From Bacteroidota bacterium (GTDB lineage: Bacteria > Bacteroidota > Bacteroidia > Chitinophagales > Chitinophagaceae): 10,033 nucleotides of DNA. The stretch lies in contig JAEWWO010000152.1 of assembly GCA_023396345.1 (NCBI GenBank), forward strand, positions 1 to 10,033, written 5' to 3'. The position numbers were made by a program, and so were the translations under genes. How positions within the stretch are numbered: the first letter of the stretch is position 1; the number at the start of each line of letters is the position of its first letter. A model generated the notes under the pieces. It was not told the DNA's origin. It ran no database searches and saw only the letters and a program-made list of their open reading frames with translations. This document shows positions 1 through 7,477 of this stretch, piece after piece.

Positions 1-1
1 G

Positions 2-1303
2 ATTATAGGAAGTTTAATTTTAGCCACCGATCCGCATAAGTTTTTCTTTCTGGGTATCAGTGTTACGGTAATTGGTACCGGATTATTTAAACCTAATATA
101 TCTACTATGGTGGGTCAGTTATACAAAGACGGAGACCCAAGAAGAGATGCAGGCTTTTCTCTATTTTATACAGGCATTAACTTAGGAGCATTACTGGGAG
201 GTTATGTGTGTGTGGCTGTAGGTAAAGGTACTTTACTGGGCGATGTAATACCCGAAAATCTTCGCTGGAATGTAGCTTTTGGTTTTGCTGCTGTTGTAAT
301 GACAATAAGCCTGATTACATTTGTATTTACCAAAAGACATTTAGGACCCATCGGCTTGCCTCCGCTTAGAAAAAAGAAAACCAAAATTGTTGATTACGGA
401 GCTATAGGTAATAACCCTGAACAGGATGCTGCAACAGTTACTACAGAACCTGTGAAAAAGCATACTAACTGGGCAATGATAGCAGTATACGTCGGTTCCT
501 TGTTGGCGATACCCGTGATAATGAAAATGGTTGCCACACCACAATACACCGACTGGTTTATGTATATTATTGGTCCGGCTACACTTATTTATCTTTTTTA
601 TGAAATGACGAGAAGCACCAAAGCGGAAGCCAAGAAATTGACGGCGGCGCTTATCTTCATTGTGTTTTCAATAATCTTCTGGGCATTTTTTGAGCAAAGC
701 GGGGGCTCGTTGAGTTTGTTCGCTGCCAACAATCTGGATAATAAACTGCTTGGATTTATTCCTGTTGATCCTAATGGTGTAAACAATTCAGCCAATGCAT
801 TGTTCGTAATTATCTTCGCCTGGATGTTTGGTTTGGGCTGGCTTGCATTAGCCAAAAGAAATAAAGAACCTAACACTGTTGTAAAATTCGGAATGGGATT
901 TTTATTCCTCGGAGGTTCGTTCCTGTTGTTGTTTGCTACAAGATTCTTTCAGGTAGCTCCGGGCATTGCCAATCTGGATGTATTTACACTCGCTTATCTG
1001 GTGATGACTTTCGGTGAACTTTGTCTTTCTCCTATCGGACTTTCTACCATGACTAAACTATCGCCTCCACGTTTGCAGGGAATGATGATGGGGATGTGGT
1101 TTCTTGCCAGTGCTTACGGACAATACGTTGCAGGTTTATTAGGCGCCGGCATGGCAAAAGCCAATGAAGATGCCTCGTTGGTAGATAAATTACTTGCTTA
1201 TACCGATGGCTATAAACAACTGGGCTACTACGCTATTATTGCAGGTGTGGTACTGATTGTAATTTCACCAATAGTTAGAAAATTAATGCAGGGAGTTAAG
1301 TAG
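2..1303 (+). CDS. POT/PTR family proton-coupled oligopeptide symporter, 5'-truncated by window edge
   Basis: Inner-membrane transporter of the major facilitator superfamily that imports di- and tripeptides with protons. The frame is open from base 2 to the TAG at 1301-1303, giving 433 visible residues; the first in-frame ATG, at base 107, lies inside the conserved GTGLFKPNIST motif and is not the true start. The N-terminal helices carrying the family's ExxERxxYY motif lie upstream; family members are usually about 500 residues or more, so roughly 100 are missing. Visible landmarks, numbered from that internal Met, are FYTGINLGALLG (20-31, the PTR2-type signature), FWAFFEQSGGSLSLFA (191-206, helix 7 with its conserved Glu), and FGELCLSPIGLS (302-313, helix 10 with another conserved Glu). 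A charged cytoplasmic loop (80-120) precedes the extra helices seen in bacterial POTs. Its 3' end converges on the gene at 1465 across a shared terminator. Family assignment is firm; substrate range cannot be read from the sequence. Confidence 0.95.
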   Translation: MIGSLILATDPHKFFFLGISVTVIGTGLFKPNISTMVGQLYKDGDPRRDAGFSLFYTGINLGALLGGYVCVAVGKGTLLGDVIPENLRWNVAFGFAAVVMTISLITFVFTKRHLGPIGLPPLRKKKTKIVDYGAIGNNPEQDAATVTTEPVKKHTNWAMIAVYVGSLLAIPVIMKMVATPQYTDWFMYIIGPATLIYLFYEMTRSTKAEAKKLTAALIFIVFSIIFWAFFEQSGGSLSLFAANNLDNKLLGFIPVDPNGVNNSANALFVIIFAWMFGLGWLALAKRNKEPNTVVKFGMGFLFLGGSFLLLFATRFFQVAPGIANLDVFTLAYLVMTFGELCLSPIGLSTMTKLSPPRLQGMMMGMWFLASAYGQYVAGLLGAGMAKANEDASLVDKLLAYTDGYKQLGYYAIIAGVVLIVISPIVRKLMQGVK

Positions 1304-1305
1304 AG

Positions 1306-1364
1306 GAGAGAATAGATGAGAGAGGATAGATGATAATTGAAAGTGGAAAAAGGAAAAAGGAAAA
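1306..1364. repeat. Purine-rich micro-tandem repeats after the transporter stop codon
   Basis: Two adjacent 14-base units differing at one position occupy 1306-1319 (GAGAGAATAGATGA) and 1320-1333 (GAGAGGATAGATGA). A second tract of about 2.9 copies of the 7-mer GGAAAAA occupies 1345-1364. The tract is almost all purine on the + strand. It lies three bases after the transporter stop codon, outside any gene, and looks like slippage-generated simple sequence; no function is apparent. Confidence 0.7.
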
Positions 1365-1397
1365 TAATTATCATACATGGATATATACAACTCTGAC

Positions 1398-1442
1398 AAA
1401 AATATATAGGGATGCGTCACGTGATGCATCCCTATATATTTT
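1398..1442. terminator. Bidirectional intrinsic terminator between convergent genes
   Basis: A long inverted repeat centred between 1420 and 1421. The 17-base arms AAAATATATAGGGATGC (1399-1415) and its exact complement (1426-1442) flank a 10-base centre holding the palindrome TCACGTGA (1417-1424). In + strand RNA the only imperfection is a G-U wobble (1416/1425). On the + strand the stem ends in UUUU; on the - strand it runs into five U's (from 1402 to 1398). It lies between the convergent transporter and the gene ending at 1465, so it can serve both. Confidence 0.8.
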
Positions 1443-1464
1443 ATGGTACATTATTGCGTAACTC

Positions 1465-2646
1465 TTACTCCACCAAATACTCCAGCAATATTACATTGTT
1501 GTACGCCGGACAATAATGGTAATAAAACAGGGCATCCATTTTAGTGAAAACTTTTTTAATTCCGTAAGGAAAATAAGATGGTATATTTCCGATGAAATAA
1601 GGATAATCGCTTTGTTCTACTTCGCGTTGGATAAAATTCTCATCCTGCTGAAACGCTGTGACAATGTCGTTTCTTAAACCGGTTTCCACACCCCATTTTT
1701 TTAATGCTGCTGACAGAATAATTTTTTCAAACCAGGATTGACTGGTAATGTACATGGCTTTTGTGTCTTCAATCATATACTGTTTTCTTTCTTCCAAAGC
1801 GGCTACAGGCTTCACTTGCATTAGTCTTGATAAATGATACATAATAATGGCAGGCTTGCCATAGTAAGGCGAAATCAATCGTGCATTTTTAAAATAATCG
1901 CGAGAGTCGAGTGCTTCCACAATTACATTAAGCGAAGCAGAATCGGCACTTGTCCAGTCAAGATTATGCGTCTGCACAAAGAAAAGTGTATTGGCTAAAA
2001 CAGAGATATCAAAAACTACCGGAAATTTTTTACCAAACCAGGTAGAATAAGCAGGCTGATTTCTGTATTTTTTATCAACTGTTTTTAATGGCTTTTCGGG
2101 TCGGTTTATAAACCCCTGAAACAATGCATGCACAGCCTTTGCAGAGTCTGTGGAGCTGTTTAGTGCCAGATGCGAAATAGATGTATCATCCATATCATCC
2201 GGTACGTGTGGGTCTTTTTTAATCAACGGAATCCACCATGAATACGGAAATGTATAAAGGGAATCTCTTACCCAGAAATTGTAACTGTTTCTTCCTTTCT
2301 GATTTTTAAAACGCGGATACAAGGGCAAAGATGCTGCATACATTTTATCTACAATTGCTTTGTTTTCTATAGTTAATTCAGGATAAATTTGCTGCAGTGT
2401 TTCGTCTATCAGAGCATTGTAAAAAATGGTAAGGTCTTTATCTTTGGTAGTGTATTTTTGTTTGTTGTTGATATATGAAGGGTATATTCCTTTCAGAAAA
2501 AAATCATCTTCCTTTATTTGCATTGCTTCTACTCTTTGCAACAGATAGTGCTGCAACTGTTGCTCTGTTTGTGCTTGAGCAAAAGCATTGATAGTTACAC
2601 AAAAAACTAATAAAAAAAATAGATGCCTCAAAAAAATCTTTATCAT
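1465..2646 (-). CDS. Exported helical protein of unknown function with a DxDD-type acidic motif
   Basis: I do not recognise this family. The ATG at 2646 gives 393 residues; a TTG three codons upstream (2655) is also in frame but lies inside a promoter-like box, so I prefer the ATG. Residues 1-23 form a signal peptide: a basic start, a hydrophobic core, then AFA before QAQ. No lipobox is seen, so the product is probably periplasmic or secreted. The rest looks mostly helical and rich in Tyr, Trp and Phe. At 150-156 is DDMDDTS followed by ISHLAL, resembling the DxDDTA motif of class II terpene cyclases and related alpha/alpha-toroid proteins. Later blocks such as FDISVLANTLFFV (about 212-224) and SPYYGKPAIIMYHLSRLM (about 259-276) fit a helical-repeat fold. 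The export signal argues against a standard cytosolic terpene cyclase. It appears monocistronic, with the terminator at 1398-1442. The gene is real; the fold is a guess. Confidence 0.85.
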   Translation of the reverse strand: MIKIFLRHLFFLLVFCVTINAFAQAQTEQQLQHYLLQRVEAMQIKEDDFFLKGIYPSYINNKQKYTTKDKDLTIFYNALIDETLQQIYPELTIENKAIVDKMYAASLPLYPRFKNQKGRNSYNFWVRDSLYTFPYSWWIPLIKKDPHVPDDMDDTSISHLALNSSTDSAKAVHALFQGFINRPEKPLKTVDKKYRNQPAYSTWFGKKFPVVFDISVLANTLFFVQTHNLDWTSADSASLNVIVEALDSRDYFKNARLISPYYGKPAIIMYHLSRLMQVKPVAALEERKQYMIEDTKAMYITSQSWFEKIILSAALKKWGVETGLRNDIVTAFQQDENFIQREVEQSDYPYFIGNIPSYFPYGIKKVFTKMDALFYYHYCPAYNNVILLEYLVE

Positions 2647-2652
2647 TTTAAA

Positions 2653-2660
2653 CAAAAATA
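2653..2660 (-). promoter_or_regulatory. Candidate Bacteroidota -7 box (TAnnTTTG) for the DxDD protein gene
   Basis: Reading on the - strand, TATTTTTG matches the Bacteroidota sigma-ABfr -7 consensus exactly and ends six bases before the ATG at 2646. Transcription would start at or next to the initiation codon, giving a leaderless or nearly leaderless mRNA. No TTG lies at the usual -33 spacing (the nearest is about 28 bases upstream of the box), and AT-rich DNA produces such boxes by chance, so the assignment is tentative. Confidence 0.4.
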
Positions 2661-2783
2661 GAGTAAAATCTTGTTTCTGCTATATTTTCAATTAAGTCTT
2701 ATATTTTCTTTCGCAATAAAAATGAATAATATACAAGGAACTAATAAACAGATTTACTCATCCAACACATTAAACAATTAATA

Positions 2784-2831
2784 ATCGCCGGAGGCGATAT
2801 AATAATGCTGCGAGGCGAGGACGCCTCGCAG
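2784..2831. repeat. Pair of GC-rich palindromes, REP-like intergenic element
   Basis: The first palindrome (2784-2798) has 6-base arms ATCGCC/GGCGAT around GGA. The second (2808-2831) has perfect 10-base arms CTGCGAGGCG/CGCCTCGCAG around AGGA. Nine AT-rich bases separate them. Both share the GGCG/CGCC core and stand out sharply from AT-rich surroundings. No U-run follows either stem on either strand, so terminator function is unlikely. A paired GC-rich hairpin layout is typical of REP/BIME elements mobilised by RAYT transposases; none is visible here. The remainder of 2647-2783 is AT-rich with no gene I can support. Confidence 0.55.
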
Positions 2832-2874
2832 AACAATAAAGTATAAAAGACCAATAGCACAAGCAATAAATAAT

Positions 2875-2930
2875 AAAAAAGCCACGAAAGCATAAAAACA
2901 CGGTTCACATGTATTGATGCCTTTGTGGCT
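2875..2930 (-). terminator. Terminator-like hairpin downstream of the rimP-surA operon
   Basis: Arms AGCCACGAAAGCAT (2880-2893) and ATGCCTTTGTGGCT (2917-2930) pair over 14 positions, 12 of them Watson-Crick, around a 23-base loop. Read on the - strand, the stem is followed by six U's (2880-2875) and then UAUUAUUU. It lies 22 bases beyond the stop codon of the last operon gene. The large loop and the gccacgaaag/ctttgtggct wording also suggest an intergenic repeat family doubling as a terminator. Confidence 0.6.
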
Positions 2931-2952
2931 ATAAAAAATTTATCTGAAAGAA

Positions 2953-4368
2953 CTAATTTTCTCTTGTAGAGAAATGATTAAGATTTTCCTGTGAACGCTT
3001 TGTCCACTCCTGAATGTCAGGACAGCTATACAGATTTTCATCAACTCTGATGTAATAATTTCCTACATTTCTGGTAAGCCAGTTGGCTAAAGCCTGCTGC
3101 TGTTTAATATATAACGCTCTCTGAGAAATTTCGTTGAAGTCATCTTTTAAATTTTCTCTGTGTGGTGCTGTTTTAGAACGCAGCATTAATAAACGCACCT
3201 GAATTTTTCCGGTTTGCGGATTTTGAAAAATCTGCGCTTCAGAAATTTCGCCTATTTCCATTTTGGTAATGGCATCTGCAATTTGTCTGTCAGTAAATTG
3301 ATCCAGAGAAAGCACCGTTTCAAAACCATTGGGCGTTTGCGCAAACACCGCACCGCCTGTATATTTCAGGTTATCATCATCACTGTAACGGTTCACAGCG
3401 GTGTTGAAAGGTACGTTATCTTTGATAATTACAGAGCGGATGCTATCGGCTCTTTCAATAGCCAGTCTTACATCGTTATCATTAACCGGAGGTAGTTTAA
3501 GAATGTGTCTTACAACTGCATCATCGCCCACTTTTGAAACCATTTGAATGATATGATATCCAAAAGAACTTTTGATTACAGGAGAAATCTGCCCTTCCTT
3601 TAATCTGAATGCAGCATTCATAAACACAGGGTCAAAGCCTCCAACCGCACGGTTCATGGGTATTTCACCGGAATTTTGTTTGGCACTCGGATCTTCGGAA
3701 AGTCGTCTTGCAAGCTCGGCAAAGTTAGCTCTGCCGTTCTCCACATCTGCTTTCAATGCATTTAATTCCGCTATTACCTTGTCTTCTGATTCTTTTGTTG
3801 GTCTGGGATCCATGATAAGCTGACTGACTTCGTACTGACTTTCTTTAAAACGAAGGCTATCTTCAGGAATAGATTTGTAATATTCTTCTACTTCCGTAGG
3901 GGTAATACGTACATTTTTAATGATGTCCTGCTGCGCAGCCTGTGCCAGTACCTGCTCTCTTACCTGAGGGCGAATTTCTTCTCTAAACTGATAAATGGGT
4001 TTTCCTAAAATTTTTTCTACCTGCTCTCTTGAACCATATTGATGAATATAGTAATTGATTCTCTGATCCAGATTTTGTTCTATGTAATCATCTCCCACGG
4101 GAATAGAATCTACTTCTGCGTGTATTGCCAAAACTTTATTCTGAATAAAAGATGCCAGAATATAACAGTTCATTTCCGGTGGAACAAAAGTTTGTCCGCT
4201 GTTTTGTTTGTATTCTGCCAGAGCCAAATCCATTTCGGATTTTAGTATAACACCGTTACCCACAACAGCAACCACACCATCCATCAATACTTTCGGCTGT
4301 TGAGTATTTTGTGCAGAGGTTGCGGAAACCACGGCAAGCAACAGTAAAAACAAGATACCTTTCTTCAT
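2953..4368 (-). CDS. surA: SurA-like periplasmic chaperone / parvulin-type peptidyl-prolyl isomerase
   Basis: Periplasmic chaperone that helps outer-membrane proteins fold. The 471-residue product starts with a signal peptide (1-19; AVVSATSA, then Q). Residues about 29-150 match a SurA N-terminal domain, with VDGVVAVVGNGVIL-like wording (DGVVAVVGNGVIL at 30-42) near its start. Parvulin domain 1 spans about 178-278, with FAELARRLSEDPSA (216-229), the SGEI turn and FGYHIIQ (269-275). A second, more divergent parvulin domain (about 284-400) opens with VVRHIL. A basic, Gln-rich helix closes the protein. Domain 1 has Gln183 where parvulins usually have the first catalytic His, while domain 2 keeps that His (288) but lacks the C-terminal YHII motif, so isomerase activity may be weak. 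The gene begins 35 bases after infB with no clear promoter of its own, and is followed by the hairpin at 2875-2930. The SurA name rests on architecture; genomes of this phylum often hold several paralogues. Confidence 0.9.
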   Translation of the reverse strand: MKKGILFLLLLAVVSATSAQNTQQPKVLMDGVVAVVGNGVILKSEMDLALAEYKQNSGQTFVPPEMNCYILASFIQNKVLAIHAEVDSIPVGDDYIEQNLDQRINYYIHQYGSREQVEKILGKPIYQFREEIRPQVREQVLAQAAQQDIIKNVRITPTEVEEYYKSIPEDSLRFKESQYEVSQLIMDPRPTKESEDKVIAELNALKADVENGRANFAELARRLSEDPSAKQNSGEIPMNRAVGGFDPVFMNAAFRLKEGQISPVIKSSFGYHIIQMVSKVGDDAVVRHILKLPPVNDNDVRLAIERADSIRSVIIKDNVPFNTAVNRYSDDDNLKYTGGAVFAQTPNGFETVLSLDQFTDRQIADAITKMEIGEISEAQIFQNPQTGKIQVRLLMLRSKTAPHRENLKDDFNEISQRALYIKQQQALANWLTRNVGNYYIRVDENLYSCPDIQEWTKRSQENLNHFSTREN

Positions 4369-4403
4369 TCGATTATATTAAACGGCTAAATTAGTGTTTT
4401 GTT

Positions 4404-7400
4404 TTATAACGTTCTCTTAATTTCTTCTTCTTCGTAAGCTACTACATGGTCTCCCACGCTGATGTCGGCAAAGTTTTTAACGGTAAGACCACATTCATAA
4501 CCCTGTGCTACTTCTTTTACATCGTCTTTAAAACGTTTTAAGCTGCCCAATTCTCCGAACGCACCTTCCTGACGAGGGAATACAAGAATACCATCGCGGA
4601 ATACTTTAATCTTATGCTCGCGTTTTATTTTTCCTTCCAGCACATAACTTCCGGCTACAGTAGCTTTATCGAATTTATACACTTCTCTGATTTCCACAGT
4701 TGCTACTTCCTTCTGCTCTACTTTTGGTTCAAGCATGCCTTCCATAGCAGCTTTAATCTCATTGATAGCATCGTAAATGATAGAGTAAGATTTTATCTGC
4801 ACACCCTCGTTATCAGCCAGTCTTGCCGCCTGAATGGATGGACGTACATTAAACCCGATAATAACGGCATCAGAAGCTGTTGCCAGCAATACATCGCTCT
4901 CGGAAATCTGACCAACGGCTTTGTGTACAACGCTTACCACAATTTCTTCTGTAGAAAGTTTTTGCAAAGAGTCGCTCAATGCTTCTACCGAACCATCCAC
5001 ATCACCTTTGATAATTACATTCAATTCTTTAAAGTTACCCAATGCAAGACGTCTGCCGATTTCATCCAGTGTAATATGTTTACGTGTACGCAACCCTTGT
5101 TCACGCAGAATTTGTGCACGCTTGTTGGCAATTTCCTTAGCTTCGCTTTCCTCTTCGTACATTTTAAATTTCTCACCTGCCTGCGGAGCTCCGTTAAGAC
5201 CCAATACCTGTACAGGACGGGATGGACCTGCTTTGGTAATGCGCTGATTTCTTTCGTTGAACATTGCTTTCAAACGACCATAATATTGTCCTGAAACAAT
5301 CAAATCTCCCTGATGAAGTGTTCCGTTCTGTACGAGTAATGTAGCCACATAACCACGACCCTTGTCGAGAGAGGCTTCAATTACAGAACCGGTTGCTTCT
5401 TTAGAAGGATTAGCCTTGAGGTCTAACAATTCTGCTTCGAGTAATATTTTTTCCATGAGTAAATCTACATTCAGTCCTTGTTTGGCTGAAAGTTCCTGAC
5501 TCTGGAATTTACCGCCCCATTCTTCTACCAGAATATTCATTTGCGATAATTGCTCGTAAATTTTCTGAGGGTTAGCTCCTTCTTTATCTATTTTATTGAT
5601 TGCAAAAATCATAGGTACGCCTGCTGCCTGTGCGTGGCTGATAGCCTCTTTAGTCTGCGGCATCACCGCATCATCTGCTGCAACCACAATTACTGCAACG
5701 TCAGTGATTTTAGCACCTCTGGCACGCATGGCAGTAAAGGCTTCGTGACCCGGTGTATCAAGGAAGGTGATTTTTTTACCTCCCGGTACTTCTACCACGT
5801 AAGCTCCTATGTGCTGTGTGATACCTCCGGCTTCACCGGCTACCACATTGGCATTTCTTATATAGTCAAGTAAAGACGTTTTACCGTGGTCAACGTGACC
5901 CATAATGGTAACGATAGGATATCTTGAAGTAAGATCTTCGGGATTGTCCTCTTCGTCTTCCTCTTCTTCTTCCTCTAAATCATCTACACCAAGGAATTCT
6001 ACTTCATAATCAAATTCGCTGGCTACCAGCTCTATCACTTCTGCATCAAGACGCTGATTGATAGATACCATGATGCCCAAGCCCATACATTTAGCAATAA
6101 CATCGGCAAAGCTTACATCCATCAGATTGGCTAACTCGCTCACGGTGATAAACTCCGTTACCTGTAGTTTGTTATCGTTTTCAGCCTGCTCCTGCATAGC
6201 TGCATCCGCCATTTCCTGACGTTTTTCTTTACGATATTGCGCTCTTGATTTTCCTTTATTGGTATTACCGGCCAGTTTAGCCTGTGTTTCTCTGATTTTT
6301 TCCTGAATTGCTTTTTGATCTATTTCTTTTTCTTCAGGTGTTTGATGACGATTTCTGTTGCGGTCTCTTCTGTTGCCGAATTTATTATCTTTCTGGTTCT
6401 GGTTACCGCCACCTCTGTTCTGTCCGTGTCCGCCACCGTGCTGATGCGGAGGTCTGTTGCCGCCACCGCCTTGTGGTCTGTTGTTGTCGCCCCTTGAATC
6501 GGTTGTCGGAGTTGATGAAGTTCCTGAATTGCTTCCGGCTTTATCCACAGGAATTCTCTTTCTCTTTCTTTTCTCTCCTCTTCCTGTTTTAGGTCTTGTA
6601 TCGTTATCTACAGGCAATTCAATTTTGCCCAGTATTTTAGGACCTTCGAGTTTTTCTCTTTTAATTTCTATATGCTCGTGTTCCGGTGCTTCTTCTTTTT
6701 GAGGAATCTGCGGTGCTGCCTGTTCTTGTTTTTGAGCAGGTTGTTTCTGCTCCTGCTGAACAGGTTTTGGTTCCTGTTTTCCAGTTTTTTGCGGCTCCTG
6801 AGGTTTTGCAGGTTGTTTTTCCTGCTTAGGTTTCGGAGCAGTTTTTTTAGGTCTTGTGGAAGAATCAATTCCTGACAAATCAATTTTATGAATTACTTTA
6901 GGACCTTCAATTTCCACTGATTTTGTTTCTATAAAATTGTCCTCTGAAGCTTCTGGTTCAGTCTGTTCTTTTTCAGTAGGCTGCGGCACTTCCACTTCGG
7001 GAGTTTCCTGAGGTTTTTCTTCTACAGGAGCTTCGGGTTCTGCCTTTGGTTCTTCTATAACAGGAACAACAGGCTCTTCTTTGGGTTCTTCTATTTTTTG
7101 TTCCTCTACTACAGGCTCCTCTGCTTGTGGTATCGGCTCTTCTACGGGTTTATTTTCAACAGGAGCTTCTTTCTTTTTCTTTTCTTTTTCAACAGATGTT
7201 CCTCCTGCACTTTTCGGAATTTCAATTTGATCTGCTTTGTTTTTGGCAAGCTTATCACTTTGAAACTCTGCCTGAAGCGCACGATACATCCCTTCGGTTA
7301 ATTTAGCCGAAGGTTTTAGCTCGTCTTTGTTAAATCCTTTATCAACCAAATAATCTATCAGTGTTTCTGCACCGATATTAAACTCCTTGGCTGCTGCCAA

Positions 7401-7427
7401 CAATCTTGGTAATCTTATTTCTGACAT
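4404..7427 (-). CDS. infB: Translation initiation factor IF-2
   Basis: GTPase that places initiator fMet-tRNA on the 30S subunit and promotes 50S joining. The 1007 residues comprise an N-terminal IF2_N-type domain (about 1-58); a long low-complexity linker (about 75-400) that moves from Pro/Glu-rich to Pro/Gln/Lys-rich to an Arg/Gly/Asn/His-rich stretch (317-362); a second IF2_N-type domain (about 422-478); an acidic run of Glu/Asp (482-498); and the G domain. G motifs are G1 GHVDHGKT (510-517), the switch [11 protein letters not shown] (534-543), G3 DTPGH (557-561), G4 NKID (611-614) and G5 SAK (647-649). Domain II follows, then domain III with the [16 protein letters not shown] block (802-817), and the C-terminal tRNA-binding domain IV (about 905-1007). 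It is longer than E. coli IF-2 (890) because of the linker, as is usual for Bacteroidota. The linker contains a duplicated motif of about 24 residues. It begins 50 bases after nusA. Confidence 0.98.
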   Translation of the reverse strand: MSEIRLPRLLAAAKEFNIGAETLIDYLVDKGFNKDELKPSAKLTEGMYRALQAEFQSDKLAKNKADQIEIPKSAGGTSVEKEKKKKEAPVENKPVEEPIPQAEEPVVEEQKIEEPKEEPVVPVIEEPKAEPEAPVEEKPQETPEVEVPQPTEKEQTEPEASEDNFIETKSVEIEGPKVIHKIDLSGIDSSTRPKKTAPKPKQEKQPAKPQEPQKTGKQEPKPVQQEQKQPAQKQEQAAPQIPQKEEAPEHEHIEIKREKLEGPKILGKIELPVDNDTRPKTGRGEKRKRKRIPVDKAGSNSGTSSTPTTDSRGDNNRPQGGGGNRPPHQHGGGHGQNRGGGNQNQKDNKFGNRRDRNRNRHQTPEEKEIDQKAIQEKIRETQAKLAGNTNKGKSRAQYRKEKRQEMADAAMQEQAENDNKLQVTEFITVSELANLMDVSFADVIAKCMGLGIMVSINQRLDAEVIELVASEFDYEVEFLGVDDLEEEEEEDEEDNPEDLTSRYPIVTIMGHVDHGKTSLLDYIRNANVVAGEAGGITQHIGAYVVEVPGGKKITFLDTPGHEAFTAMRARGAKITDVAVIVVAADDAVMPQTKEAISHAQAAGVPMIFAINKIDKEGANPQKIYEQLSQMNILVEEWGGKFQSQELSAKQGLNVDLLMEKILLEAELLDLKANPSKEATGSVIEASLDKGRGYVATLLVQNGTLHQGDLIVSGQYYGRLKAMFNERNQRITKAGPSRPVQVLGLNGAPQAGEKFKMYEEESEAKEIANKRAQILREQGLRTRKHITLDEIGRRLALGNFKELNVIIKGDVDGSVEALSDSLQKLSTEEIVVSVVHKAVGQISESDVLLATASDAVIIGFNVRPSIQAARLADNEGVQIKSYSIIYDAINEIKAAMEGMLEPKVEQKEVATVEIREVYKFDKATVAGSYVLEGKIKREHKIKVFRDGILVFPRQEGAFGELGSLKRFKDDVKEVAQGYECGLTVKNFADISVGDHVVAYEEEEIKRTL

Positions 7428-7477
7428 ATATAAGTTTATAGCAGGTATTTTCTTACAGACAAATTATACGTCTGCAC

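Noticed and set aside
107..109. ATG at 107 as the start of the peptide transporter
   Set aside because: The frame is open upstream to the window edge and encodes conserved family sequence (GTGLFKPNIST) across this ATG, so it is internal.
3214..4245. Short + strand frames opposite surA
   Set aside because: All are antisense to a clearly real gene, without promoter or motif support.
4369..4403. TAATTTAG in the infB-surA gap as a dedicated surA promoter
   Set aside because: It differs from TAnnTTTG at a key T, and no -33 element is evident; co-transcription with infB is simpler.
4614..5294. Long + strand reading frame of 226 codons opposite infB
   Set aside because: It is fully antisense to the IF-2 G-domain and C-terminal region, its product is rich in Phe, Cys and His with no recognisable motif, and it overlaps another open frame on the same strand. 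This is a codon-composition shadow.
6308..6883. Several short frames on both strands over the infB linker
   Set aside because: The linker's repetitive Glu/Lys/Pro/Gln codons give open frames in every phase; the products are Leu/Phe/Arg low-complexity strings and have no independent support.
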